From Micromonospora vinacea (lineage in GTDB: Bacteria; Actinomycetota; Actinomycetes; Mycobacteriales; Micromonosporaceae): a DNA stretch of 64,000 nucleotides. Location: the NCBI RefSeq assembly GCF_015751785.1, contig NZ_JADOTY010000001.1, positions 1,612,001-1,676,000 of the forward strand, read 5' to 3'. Position numbers and translations under genes: made by a program. Positions 56,361-64,000 of the stretch are shown one piece after another; position 1 is the stretch's first letter, and every line of letters starts with the position of its first letter. The notes below the pieces were generated by a model. That model had not been told where the DNA came from, ran no database searches, and worked only from the letters and a program-made list of their open reading frames with translations.

Positions 56361-57464
56361 TCAGACGTACGAGCCGGGCTCGGTGGGCGCGGAGACCACG
56401 CCCGGCGCGTCCCCCTCGCCCTCGGGTCGGACGACCTGCGCGCTGACCCCGTGCGGGCGCAGTTCGCCGCTGGCGATCTGCTCGGCGAAGTGGCAGGCCA
56501 CCCGGCTGGCGCCGATGTCCCGCAGCACCGGTCGCTCGTCGGCGCAGCGGGTGGGCTGCGCCCACGGGCAGCGGGTGTGGAAGCGGCAGCCCGACGGCGG
56601 GTTGGCCGGCGACGGCAGGTCACCGGCGAGCAGGATGCGCTCCCGGCGGTCCTCGACGTCCGGGTCCGGCACCGGCACCGCGGACATCAGCGCCCGGGTG
56701 TACGGGTGCAGCGGCTCGGTGTAGAGCCTGTCGCTCGGCGCCTCCTCGACCAGCGCCCCCAGGTACATGACACCGACCGTGTCGGAGATGTGCCGGACCA
56801 CCGCGAGGTCGTGCGCGATCACCAGGTAGGTCAACCCCAGACTGTCCTGGAGTTCATCCAGCAGGTTGACCACCTGGGCCTGGATCGACACGTCGAGTGC
56901 CGAGACCGGCTCGTCGGCGACGATCAGCTCCGGCCCGAGCACCAGCGCGCGGGCGATGCCGATGCGCTGCCGCTGACCGCCGGAGAACTCGTGCGGGTAG
57001 CGGGACAGCGCCCAGCGCGGCAGCCCGACCGCGTCCAGGGTCTCGCCGATGATCCGTCGACGGTCGGTGCGGTCGGTGCCGATCCCGTGGGTCTGCAGGC
57101 CCTCGGTCAGGATCGACTCGACGTTCTGCCGGGGGTCGAGGCTGGACATCGGATCCTGGAAGATCATCTGCATCCGCCGACGCATGCTGCGCAGCTTGCC
57201 CGGCGGCAGTGTGGTCAGCTCGACGCCGTCGAAGCTGACCTCACCGGCGGTCGGCGGGGTGAGCTGCAGCAGCGCCCGACCCAGCGTGGACTTGCCGCAA
57301 CCGGACTCACCCACCAGGCCGTACGTCTTGCCCCGGGCGATGCTCAGGTCGACCCCGTCGACGGCCTTCACCTGGCCGACCACCCGGTCGAAGAGCACCC
57401 CCCGCTTGATCGGGAAGTGCACCTTCAGGTCGCGCACCTCCACGAGGATGTCGTCGTCACTCAC
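56361..57464 (-). CDS. dppF: oligopeptide/dipeptide ABC transporter ATPase (DppF/OppF type)
   Basis: A 367-residue ATPase. Walker [19 protein letters not shown], signature [18 protein letters not shown], Walker [15 protein letters not shown]. The C-terminal oligo_HPY-type region has [17 protein letters not shown] with the cysteines that bind an Fe-S cluster in relatives. Works with the second ATPase and the two permeases to energise peptide uptake. Last gene of a five-gene minus-strand operon. Confidence 0.94.
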   Translation of the reverse strand: MSDDDILVEVRDLKVHFPIKRGVLFDRVVGQVKAVDGVDLSIARGKTYGLVGESGCGKSTLGRALLQLTPPTAGEVSFDGVELTTLPPGKLRSMRRRMQMIFQDPMSSLDPRQNVESILTEGLQTHGIGTDRTDRRRIIGETLDAVGLPRWALSRYPHEFSGGQRQRIGIARALVLGPELIVADEPVSALDVSIQAQVVNLLDELQDSLGLTYLVIAHDLAVVRHISDTVGVMYLGALVEEAPSDRLYTEPLHPYTRALMSAVPVPDPDVEDRRERILLAGDLPSPANPPSGCRFHTRCPWAQPTRCADERPVLRDIGASRVACHFAEQIASGELRPHGVSAQVVRPEGEGDAPGVVSAPTEPGSYV

Positions 57465-57543
57465 GCCAGCACTCCGCTTCGCTCCGCGCTGGCGCGAGAC
57501 GCCACGCTGCTGTGCCTGATGGTTCGCTCGCTACGCTCGCTCA
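57465..57543 (-). repeat. operon-junction repeat, variant type
   Basis: On the minus strand, from the TGA of the upstream ATPase: TGAGCGAGCGTAGCGAGCG, then a less regular tract with CGCGGAGCGAAGCGGAGTGC. Fills the gap between the two ATPase genes. Similar in placement to copies at 2323, 17206 and 58567 but different in sequence. Confidence 0.55.
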
Positions 57544-58554
57544 CGCTGATTCCTCCTCGCGCGGGGCGGGCACCATGCCCGGCAGCGGCTCCGGGTTGAC
57601 GCACCGGTAGCTCCGTCCGTCGTGCGCGTGCACCAACTCGGGCGGCTCACCCACGCACTCGTCGATCCGGCGGGCGCAGCGCGGGGCGAAGGCGCATCCG
57701 TCCGGCCAGGGCAGCAGGTCGCGGACCGAACCGGGAATCGGGTTGAGCTTCTCGCCCCGCCCGGCGTCCAGGCGCGGCACCGAGCCGAGCAGACCCACCG
57801 TGTACGGGTGACGCGGCTGGCGGAACAGCGGACGACGGCGGGCCGTCTCCACCACCCGGCCGCCGTAGAGCACGTTGACGGTGTCGCACATGCCGGCCAC
57901 CACGCCCAGATCGTGCGTGATCATCAGCAGCGCGGTGCCGGAGTCCCGGACCAGTTCCTTGAGCAGCTCCAGAATCTGGGCCTGGATGGTGACGTCCAGC
58001 GCTGTGGTCGGCTCGTCGGCGATCAGCAGCCGGGGCTGGCAGGCCACCGCCATCGCGATGAGCGCACGCTGGCGCATCCCACCGGAGAGCTGGTGCGGGT
58101 ACTCCTTGAGCCGCCGCTTCGGGTCGGGGATGCCGACCCGGTCCAGCAGCGCCGCCGCCTCCTTCGCCGCGGTCTCGCCCTTCATCCCCCGGTGTCGGGT
58201 GAGGACCTCGGTCACCTGCAACCCGATCGGGATCACCGGGTTCAGCGAGGAGAGCGGGTCCTGGAAGATCATCGCGATGTCCCGACCCCGGATGTCCCGC
58301 CGCGACCGGTCGTCGAGCTGGAGCAGGTCGGTGCCGTCGAAGACGGCCTTGCCGCCGACCCGAAGGCCGGGCTGCTTGGGCAACAAGCCCATGATCGCGA
58401 GCGAGGTGACGCTCTTGCCGCAGCCGGACTCGCCGACCAGGCCGACAACCTCACCGGCGTCGACCGAGAAGGACACCCCGTCGACAGCGTGCACGGCCCG
58501 TTGACCGCGGCGGGCGAACGTGACGGAGAGATCTTCAACTTCGAGCAGTGCCAT
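57541..58554 (-). CDS. dppD: oligopeptide/dipeptide ABC transporter ATPase (DppD/OppD type)
   Basis: A 337-residue ATPase with Walker [19 protein letters not shown], signature HQLSGGMRQRALIAMAVA, Walker B LLIADEPTTALDVT and the C-terminal CAFAPRCARRIDEC cysteine motif. Its ATG at 58554 lies downstream of a junction repeat, in the same operon as the permeases. Confidence 0.94.
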   Translation of the reverse strand: MALLEVEDLSVTFARRGQRAVHAVDGVSFSVDAGEVVGLVGESGCGKSVTSLAIMGLLPKQPGLRVGGKAVFDGTDLLQLDDRSRRDIRGRDIAMIFQDPLSSLNPVIPIGLQVTEVLTRHRGMKGETAAKEAAALLDRVGIPDPKRRLKEYPHQLSGGMRQRALIAMAVACQPRLLIADEPTTALDVTIQAQILELLKELVRDSGTALLMITHDLGVVAGMCDTVNVLYGGRVVETARRRPLFRQPRHPYTVGLLGSVPRLDAGRGEKLNPIPGSVRDLLPWPDGCAFAPRCARRIDECVGEPPELVHAHDGRSYRCVNPEPLPGMVPAPREEESA

Positions 58555-58566
58555 TACTGGCCCTCC

Positions 58567-58598
58567 GTTCGCGACTGCGGGGCTCGCAAGCTCACTCC
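58567..58598 (-). repeat. operon-junction repeat, copy 3
   Basis: On the minus strand TGAAGCGCGAGGAGTGAGC ... CCCCGCAGTCGCGAAC, between permease stop (58621) and ATPase start (58554). Same element as copies 1 and 2, same orientation to transcription. Confidence 0.75.
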
Positions 58599-58620
58599 TC
58601 GCGCTTCACACATGCCGGGC

Positions 58621-59583
58621 CTACTTCCGCAGCTTCGGGTCGAGGGCCTCGCGCATCGCCTCACCCAGCAGGGTGAAGCCGAGCGCGGTGATGATGATCG
58701 CGACCGCCGGGTAGATCGCCAGCGACGGCCGGATGCCGAGGTACTGCTGCGCGTCGGCGAGCATGACCCCCCACTCCGGTACGGCGGTGTCCGGGTTGCC
58801 GAGGCCGAGGAAGGAGAGCGCCGCGGCCTCGATGATCGCGGTGGCCAGGGTCAGGGTGGCCTGCACGATCACCGGGGCGAGCGAGTTCGGCACCACGTGG
58901 GTCAGCGCGATCTTCGACTTCTTGACGCCGAGCGAGGTCGCCGCCAACACGTAGTCGCTGTTGGCCTGGGAGATCATCGAGCCGCGCAGCAGCCGGGCGA
59001 AGACCGGCACCGAGACCACACCGACCGCGATCATCACGGTGGTCAGGCTGGCCCCGAGCAGGGCGGCGATGCTCACCGCCAGCAGCAGGCTCGGCATCGC
59101 CAGCAGCATGTCGATGAAGCGCATCAGGGTGGTGTCGATCCACCGCCCCCACCGGCCACCGAGACCAGCCGCCGCGCCGGAGACGCCACCGATAAGCGCC
59201 CCGATCGCCAGACCGATCAGGGTGGAGACCACGCCGACCAGCAGGGTCTGGCGGGCACCCACGATCATCCGGCTGAACTCGTCGCGGCCCTGGTGGTCGT
59301 AACCGAACCAGTGGTCACCGGTCGGGCCGGGAATGACACCCGGCTTGATCAGCCCTTCCCGGATGCCGATCGTGTCCGTCGCCGCGTACGGCACGAGGAA
59401 CGGGCCGACCACCGCTACCAGCACGAAGAGCGCCAGGATGATCGCGCCGACGATCGCGGCCGGGTTGCCGCGCAGCCGGCGGAACGCTTCCTGCCAGAGG
59501 CTGACGCCCCGCTCGTCGTCGCGGGCGGCCAGTTCGGAGAGCCGGTCGATCTTTTCGCGCTTCTTGCCTGGGCTGAGTGTCAT
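58621..59583 (-). CDS. dppC: peptide ABC transporter permease (DppC type)
   Basis: A 320-residue permease with about six membrane helices (AAIVGAIILALFVLVAVVG near the N-terminus). The EAA-like loop is YVLAATSLGVKKSKIALTHV followed by VPNSLAPVIV. The N-terminal region (MTLSPGKKREKIDRLSELAA) is cytoplasmic. ATG overlaps the DppB stop (ATGA). Forms the membrane channel with DppB. Confidence 0.93.
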   Translation of the reverse strand: MTLSPGKKREKIDRLSELAARDDERGVSLWQEAFRRLRGNPAAIVGAIILALFVLVAVVGPFLVPYAATDTIGIREGLIKPGVIPGPTGDHWFGYDHQGRDEFSRMIVGARQTLLVGVVSTLIGLAIGALIGGVSGAAAGLGGRWGRWIDTTLMRFIDMLLAMPSLLLAVSIAALLGASLTTVMIAVGVVSVPVFARLLRGSMISQANSDYVLAATSLGVKKSKIALTHVVPNSLAPVIVQATLTLATAIIEAAALSFLGLGNPDTAVPEWGVMLADAQQYLGIRPSLAIYPAVAIIITALGFTLLGEAMREALDPKLRK

Positions 59584-60584
59584 CGCACCCTCACCCTCGG
59601 GTCGATGAAGCTGTAGGAGAGATCGACCAGGAGGTTCACCAACACGTACACCACCGCGATGATCAGGATGAAGCCCATCAGCACCGGATAGTCGCGTTGG
59701 CCGATGGCCTCGGCGACGAACGCTCCGATGCCGCTGAAGGCGAAGACGGTCTCGGTCAGCACCGCGCCGGAGAGCAGGCCGCCCGCGAGCAGACCGATCG
59801 AGGTGGCGACCGGCAGCATGGCGTTGCGCAGGACGTGCCGGCGACGAACCGTCTGCTCGGTCAGGCCCTTCGCCTCGGCGGTCCGTACGAAGTCCTCGTT
59901 CAGCACCTCCAGCACGCTCGCCCGGGTGATCCGGACGATGATCGCCAGCGGGATGCTGGCCAGCGCGATGCTGGGTAGCACCAGATGCCAGAGGGCGTCG
60001 GCGGCGGCGTCCCACTCACGGGTCATCAACCCGTCCAGGACGAAGAAGTTGGTGACGCGGGTAGCTCCGAGCGTCGGGTCCTGCCGGCCGCTGGACGGGA
60101 ACCAGTGCAGGTTCTCCGAGAAGATCGCTTTGAGCACGTAGCCCAGGAAGAAGACCGGGATGCAGATGCCGATCAGCGAGCCGCCCACGGAGGCGTGGTC
60201 CAGGAAGCGGCCGCGACGACGGGCGGCCAGATAGCCCAGCGGGATGCCGACGCCGATCGCGATGATCATCGCGGTGATGGTCAGCTCGACGGTCCCGGGG
60301 AAGCGCTCGATGAACTCCGTGGTGACCGCCCGCTTGGTGGAGGTCGACGTGCCCAGGTCGAGCTTGATCATCCGCCGTACGAAACGGCCGTACTGCACCA
60401 GGATGGGCTCGTCGAGCCCCATGTTGCGGCGGATGGCGGCCCGCATCTCGGGGGTGCCGCGCTCGCCGAGGATGGCGGTCTCGGGGCCGCCGGGGAGACG
60501 GCGGAGCCAGATGAAGAGCAGGAGGGAGAGCCCGAACAGCGTGGGTATCAGCTGAAGCAGGCGCCTGACGATGAACCGGAACAC
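59580..60584 (-). CDS. dppB: peptide ABC transporter permease (DppB type)
   Basis: A 334-residue permease. MFRFIVRRLLQLIPTLFGLS is the standard DppB N-terminus, with the large loop LPGGPETAILGERGTPEMRA and the EAA-like sequence FVRTAEAKGLTEQTVRRRHV. Six membrane helices. First permease after the binding-protein gene and a hairpin. Confidence 0.94.
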   Translation of the reverse strand: MFRFIVRRLLQLIPTLFGLSLLLFIWLRRLPGGPETAILGERGTPEMRAAIRRNMGLDEPILVQYGRFVRRMIKLDLGTSTSTKRAVTTEFIERFPGTVELTITAMIIAIGVGIPLGYLAARRRGRFLDHASVGGSLIGICIPVFFLGYVLKAIFSENLHWFPSSGRQDPTLGATRVTNFFVLDGLMTREWDAAADALWHLVLPSIALASIPLAIIVRITRASVLEVLNEDFVRTAEAKGLTEQTVRRRHVLRNAMLPVATSIGLLAGGLLSGAVLTETVFAFSGIGAFVAEAIGQRDYPVLMGFILIIAVVYVLVNLLVDLSYSFIDPRVRVR

Positions 60585-60611
60585 GGCGGCCTCGAAGGGG
60601 TGCGGAGGGTT

Positions 60612-60644
60612 GCGGGCGGGCGCTGTGCGACAGCGCCCGCCCGC
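60612..60644 (-). terminator. intercistronic hairpin between dppA and dppB
   Basis: GCGGGCGGGCGCTGT (60612-60626) pairs perfectly with 60630-60644 around a 3-nt loop. Inside the operon, just after the binding-protein gene. Such hairpins stabilise binding-protein mRNA or partly terminate it, explaining excess SBP over permease. Confidence 0.8.
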
Positions 60645-60669
60645 GTTCCTTGCTGCGTCAGATCAGGAC

Positions 60670-62331
60670 TTACTTGAACTCGGCGGTCGCGTACCGCTCA
60701 TCGGTGAGCGGGCTCGCCTTGACGCCGGTCACGTCCTTGCCGAACACGATCGCCGGCGGCGAGTGCGAGATCGGCACACCGGGCAGGAAGTCCATCACGG
60801 ACTTGTTCAGGGCCTTGTACTTCTCGGTCCGGGCCGCGATGTCGGCGGTGCCGTCCGCGTCCTTGAACTGGTCGAAGAGGGCCTTGTTGTTGAAGCCCCA
60901 CTCGTCCTTCGGCCGGTCGAAGAAGGTACCGATGAAGTTGTAGGCGTCGCCGTAGTCACCGGTCCAGCCCAGGAAGTGGATGTCGTGCTTGCTACCCGAG
61001 GTGGTGGCGTTCAGGTAGTCCGGGCTCCACTTCAGCGGGATCGCCTCGACGGTGATGCCAACGGCCTTCAGGTCCGCCGAGAGCAACTCGAAGATGTCCT
61101 TCGGGTTCGGCATGTACGGCCGGGTGACCTCGGTCGGGTAGTGGAACTTCAGCGTCAGGTTCGACGCGCCGGCCTCGGCCAGCAGCGCCTTCGCCTTGGC
61201 CGGGTCGTAGGTGTACTTCGTGACGTCGCCGTTCCAGCCCTCGACGGTGTCCGGCATGAAGTTGTCGGCGACCTTGGCACCCGGCGGCAGCTTGGAGGTG
61301 ACCAGCTGCTGACGGTTCAGGGCGTACGCGATGGCCTGCCGGACACGGATGTCGGCGAGCTTCGGGTTGCCCTTCTGGTTGATCGCCAGGTAGAGCACGT
61401 TGAACGCCGGGCGCGTGAGCATGTTGAAGCCCTCGCTCTTCAGCGGCTCGACGTCGGCCGGGCCAACCAGGTCGTAGCCCTGGATGTCACCGGAGCGGAG
61501 CGCCTGCTTGCGGGCGTTCTCGTCCGAGATCGTCTTGAAGATGAGGGTCTTCAGCTTGGCCTTGGCGCCCGAGTAGTCCTCGTTGCGCTCCAGGGTCAGC
61601 GTCTTGTTGGCGACGTCCCAGGTCTTGAACTTGAACGGGCCGGTGCCGGTCGGGTGCTCCGTCGCGTACGCCGGGTACTTGATGTCCTCGGCGGTGCCCG
61701 CGACGTTGCTCGCGTCGAACTCCTGCAGCGCCTTCGGGCTGTGGATGGAGAACGAGGGCAGCATCAGCGCGGCCGGGATCTTGCTGGAGACCCGGGTGAA
61801 GGACAGGTCCACAGTGGTGGCGTCCTTGGCCGCGCAGGACTTGAAGAGACTCGGCGGGAGGTCCGCGTTCTCGTTCTTGGCGAAGCCGCCCATGACGTCC
61901 TGCCAGTACGCGGTCACGTCCGGGCTCTGCATGAGGCCCTTGGCGTTGTACCAGCGGTTGAAGTTGACGCAGACGGCCTCGGCGTTGAAGTCGGTGCCGT
62001 CGTGGAACTTCACGCCCGAGCGGAGCTTGAAGGTCCACGTGGTGCCGGCGGCGTCCGGGGTCCAGGACTCGGCCAGGCCGGGGGTGACCTTCGTGCCACC
62101 CTCCTCCGGTCGGACCAGGGTCTCGAAGACCTGACGCGCCACGCGCAGCGACTCACCGTCGCTGGCGAAGCTCGGGTCGAGCACCTTCGGGTCTCCGGCG
62201 ACGCCGAAGACGAGGGTGTCCTTCTTGCTACCGCCGGATTTGTCGTCGCGGTTGCTCTCGGCGCAGCCTGCTACCGCGAGGGCCGCGACCGCGATGGCCG
62301 CGATCGCGACCTTCGGCCTGGGTGCACGCAT
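60670..62331 (-). CDS. dppA: peptide/solute-binding lipoprotein (DppA/family 5)
   Basis: A 553-residue family 5 binding protein. Lipobox AVAALAVAGC at about residue 23 anchors it. KDTLVFGVAGDPKVLDP, GLAESWTPDAAGTTWTFKLR, VKFHDGTDFNAEAV and NVLYLAINQKGNP are family-5 signatures. It captures peptides or similar solutes for the downstream DppBCDF. Full length. The gene heads the operon; region 62332-62645 upstream holds the promoter, but I could not fix its elements. Confidence 0.94.
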   Translation of the reverse strand: MRAPRPKVAIAAIAVAALAVAGCAESNRDDKSGGSKKDTLVFGVAGDPKVLDPSFASDGESLRVARQVFETLVRPEEGGTKVTPGLAESWTPDAAGTTWTFKLRSGVKFHDGTDFNAEAVCVNFNRWYNAKGLMQSPDVTAYWQDVMGGFAKNENADLPPSLFKSCAAKDATTVDLSFTRVSSKIPAALMLPSFSIHSPKALQEFDASNVAGTAEDIKYPAYATEHPTGTGPFKFKTWDVANKTLTLERNEDYSGAKAKLKTLIFKTISDENARKQALRSGDIQGYDLVGPADVEPLKSEGFNMLTRPAFNVLYLAINQKGNPKLADIRVRQAIAYALNRQQLVTSKLPPGAKVADNFMPDTVEGWNGDVTKYTYDPAKAKALLAEAGASNLTLKFHYPTEVTRPYMPNPKDIFELLSADLKAVGITVEAIPLKWSPDYLNATTSGSKHDIHFLGWTGDYGDAYNFIGTFFDRPKDEWGFNNKALFDQFKDADGTADIAARTEKYKALNKSVMDFLPGVPISHSPPAIVFGKDVTGVKASPLTDERYATAEFK

Positions 62332-62645
62332 GTGTGCTTCACCTCGTCCTTGGGGGTACGGACAACGTGGTGACAGGGGTCACCGATGGCGGTGACCATA
62401 GCTCCCGAGGCGACCACCCGGAAACCGCTGAGTGGACGGTTGGTATCGGATCGTGCCTCAACCGCCGCTTGACATTCGATTCGTAGGTAAACAGCGGCAA
62501 AAACCGATCAATCAGCACCCGCGATGCCAAACTGTTACGTCGAACAGCCCCGATGAGGGCACAGGTGTCAGATCATTTCCGGGCAGGGACGCGGCGGTGG
62601 CCGGCACCCACGCGGGTGCCGGCCACCGGCCGTACGTCAGGGTGA
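62332..62645. other. dppA upstream region
   Basis: 314 bp between dppA and the end of recR (both minus strand). It holds the recR terminator at 62597-62626 and a relatively AT-rich tract at about 62460-62545, the likely dppA promoter zone. No gene. Confidence 0.5.
62597..62626 (-). terminator. hairpin terminator after recR
   Basis: GTGGCCGGCACCC (62597-62609) pairs perfectly with 62614-62626 around a 4-nt loop, 20 bp after the recR stop. Confidence 0.8.
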
Positions 62646-63239
62646 TCAGACCGCGCGGCGCCCCTCGAAGGCCCGACCGAGGGTGATCTCGTCGGCGTAC
62701 TCCAGATCGCCGCCGACCGGCAGCCCACTGGCCAGCCGGGTCACCGAGATGCCCATCGGCTTCACCATCAACGCCAGGTAGGTGGCGGTCGCCTCGCCCT
62801 CGGTGTTCGGATCCGTGGCCAGGATCAGCTCCCGCACCCCGCCGCCGCCGAGCCGGATCATCAGCTCCCGGATGCGCAGATTGTCCGGGCCGATCCCCTC
62901 CAGCGGATTGATCGCGCCACCCAGCACGTGGTAGCGACCGCGGAACTCACCCGTCCGCTCGATGGCCACCACGTCCTTGGGCTCCTCCACCACGCACAGC
63001 ACCTCGTCGGTGCGGCGCGGGTCGCGGCAGATCCGGCACTGCTCGGACTCGGCCACGTTGTAGCAGGTCGTGCAGAACCGCACCAGCTCCTTGACCTTGC
63101 GCAGCGCGCCGGCCAGCCGGTTGACGTCGGCCGGATCAGCCGAGAGGACGTGGAACGCGATCCGCTGAGCGCTCTTCGGGCCCACGCCCGGCAGCCGACC
63201 CAGCTCGTCGATCAGATCCTGGATGGCACCTTCGTACAT
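62646..63239 (-). CDS. recR: recombination protein RecR
   Basis: A 197-residue protein. N-terminal HhH region [19 protein letters not shown], zinc finger [16 protein letters not shown], Toprim domain with [20 protein letters not shown] and [18 protein letters not shown]. Full length. It helps RecO load RecA at gaps. It follows ybaB by 8 bp, the usual bacterial pair. Confidence 0.97.
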   Translation of the reverse strand: MYEGAIQDLIDELGRLPGVGPKSAQRIAFHVLSADPADVNRLAGALRKVKELVRFCTTCYNVAESEQCRICRDPRRTDEVLCVVEEPKDVVAIERTGEFRGRYHVLGGAINPLEGIGPDNLRIRELMIRLGGGGVRELILATDPNTEGEATATYLALMVKPMGISVTRLASGLPVGGDLEYADEITLGRAFEGRRAV

Positions 63240-63247
63240 CTGCCGGC

Positions 63248-63580
63248 TCAGAAACCGGGCAGGCCGAGGCCGCCCATGCCGCCGGCGACCGGGCCCATCT
63301 TGCGCTCGGTCAGCTCCCGGGCCGCCTCGGCGGCGTTGTGCACGGCCGCGACGACCAGATCCTCCAGCGTCTCCACGTCATCCGGGTCGACGGCCTTCGG
63401 GTCGATCTTGATGGCCTTGAGCTCACCGGAGCCGGAGACGGTCGCGGTGACCAGCCCACCACCGGCGGTGCCGGTCAGCTCGGCCTCGGCCAGCTCCGCC
63501 TGGGCGGCGGCGATCTGCTGCTGCATCTTCTGCGCCTGCTTCAGCATCTGCTGCATGTTCGGCTGTCCACCTGGGCGCAC
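63248..63580 (-). CDS. ybaB: YbaB/EbfC nucleoid-associated protein
   Basis: A 110-residue protein. [20 protein letters not shown] is the typical actinobacterial N-terminus, then [20 protein letters not shown] and [20 protein letters not shown], and a Gly/Met tail. It forms a dimer that binds DNA. GTG at 63580 with AAGGAG at 7-8 bp; the internal ATG (NMQQ) is less likely. First gene of the recR unit in view. Confidence 0.93.
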   Translation of the reverse strand: MRPGGQPNMQQMLKQAQKMQQQIAAAQAELAEAELTGTAGGGLVTATVSGSGELKAIKIDPKAVDPDDVETLEDLVVAAVHNAAEAARELTERKMGPVAGGMGGLGLPGF

Positions 63581-63721
63581 GGGATGGCTCCTTCTCGCAC
63601 TCGTCTGCTCGACCGCCGACCAGCCTATCCGCTGGGACCGACCTCGCCCCGCCCGGTGCGTCCGCCCACGCCGAGCCTTCCGGGTACGGCTACCCCTACC
63701 CCGAACCGGCCATCTGGGGGT

Positions 63722-63744
63722 AGTGCGACGGGGCCCGTCGCACT
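63722..63744 (+). promoter_or_regulatory. perfect 23-bp palindrome before DUF998-like gene
   Basis: AGTGCGACGGG (63722-63732), one G, CCCGTCGCACT (63734-63744), 14 bp before the ATG: operator-like. Confidence 0.6.
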
Positions 63745-63758
63745 GGTCTGCTCGTGGC

Positions 63759-64000
63759 ATGAACCTCAACCGCACCGGCCGGGTCGGCGCGCTGTGCTGG
63801 CTCGCGGCCGCGCCCATCTTCCTCGTCGCCAGCCTGATCACCGGGTTGCGGTGGCGCGACCCGACCTACAGCTGGGCCACCCACAACATCAGCGACCTCG
63901 GCAACGCCCACTGCGGCGTATGGGACACCACCCGCCCCCGCTACGTCTGCTCACCGTGGCACCCCCTGATGAACACCGCGATACTGGCCACCGCCGTACT
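63759..64000 (+). CDS. DUF998-like membrane protein, 3' truncated by window edge
   Basis: 80 codons visible, start ATG at 63759. [20 protein letters not shown] begins the first membrane helix, then [17 protein letters not shown], the DUF998 signature (NxISDLG), [10 protein letters not shown] and a second helix running out of the window. DUF998 proteins are polytopic membrane proteins of unknown function. The palindrome upstream suggests regulated expression. Confidence 0.8.
   Translation, partial: MNLNRTGRVGALCWLAAAPIFLVASLITGLRWRDPTYSWATHNISDLGNAHCGVWDTTRPRYVCSPWHPLMNTAILATAV

Overview
The window is high-GC actinobacterial chromosome. The WhiB-like regulator, paired Get3/ArsA ATPases, PASTA-type penicillin-binding protein, GTG starts and very strong GC3 bias all fit this. 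Gene content and the dispersed intergenic palindromes suggest a Micromonosporaceae member such as Micromonospora; that genus assignment is an inference from memory of the group, not a search result.

Left part (1-26195): an acyl-CoA catabolic operon (AtuA-like protein, two acyl-CoA dehydrogenases, biotin-dependent carboxylase beta and alpha). Next come an orphan glutamate-type binding lipoprotein coupled to a polytopic membrane protein, a Ser/Thr kinase, a giant adenylate cyclase/AAA/TPR protein coupled to an MBL-fold hydrolase, RidA, and a DUF4177-like small protein. The conserved actinobacterial block follows: two Get3-like ATPases, wblA/whiB4, bifunctional PBP, YqeY and a phosphoesterase.

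Mobile region (26196-35586): a complete tRNA-Pro(CGG) is the target of a 9.3-kb integrative element bounded by 46-bp direct repeats. Its minus-strand operon runs from small proteins through a RepSA-like HUH initiator and an AlpA-like excisionase to a tyrosine integrase. I see no FtsK/SpoIIIE-type Tra protein, so it looks like a replicating integrative element that lost or never had its own transfer pump. The plus-strand cargo is an HTH regulator, a GNAT acetyltransferase, a compact TauD-like 2-oxoglutarate dioxygenase and a translationally coupled HEPN/zinc-ribbon protein. This last pair, clearly more AT-rich than the chromosome, is the best candidate for an undescribed (possibly defence) system. 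The element also carries a 60-bp-arm palindrome and three distinct operator-like repeat sets.

Right part (35587-64000): a methyltransferase, MFS exporters, a 5'-nucleotidase-type phosphoesterase, an alpha/beta hydrolase, a GGCT-like protein, a phosphodiesterase, a GAF-GGDEF cyclase, asd and lysC (aspartate pathway), and an ArsR/MFS pair. leuA follows, with a visible leader-peptide attenuator (four consecutive Leu codons), then an HNH-nuclease lipoprotein, a dipeptide/oligopeptide ABC operon (binding protein, two permeases, two ATPases), recR-ybaB and the start of a DUF998-like membrane protein.

Two dispersed repeat families recur: (1) long GATC-based intergenic palindromes, in which pairs of distant copies share sequence, and (2) a TGAGCGCGAGGAGTGAGC-type element placed between the stop of one gene and the ribosome binding site of the next in the same operon. 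No rRNA, CRISPR array or insertion sequence was seen.
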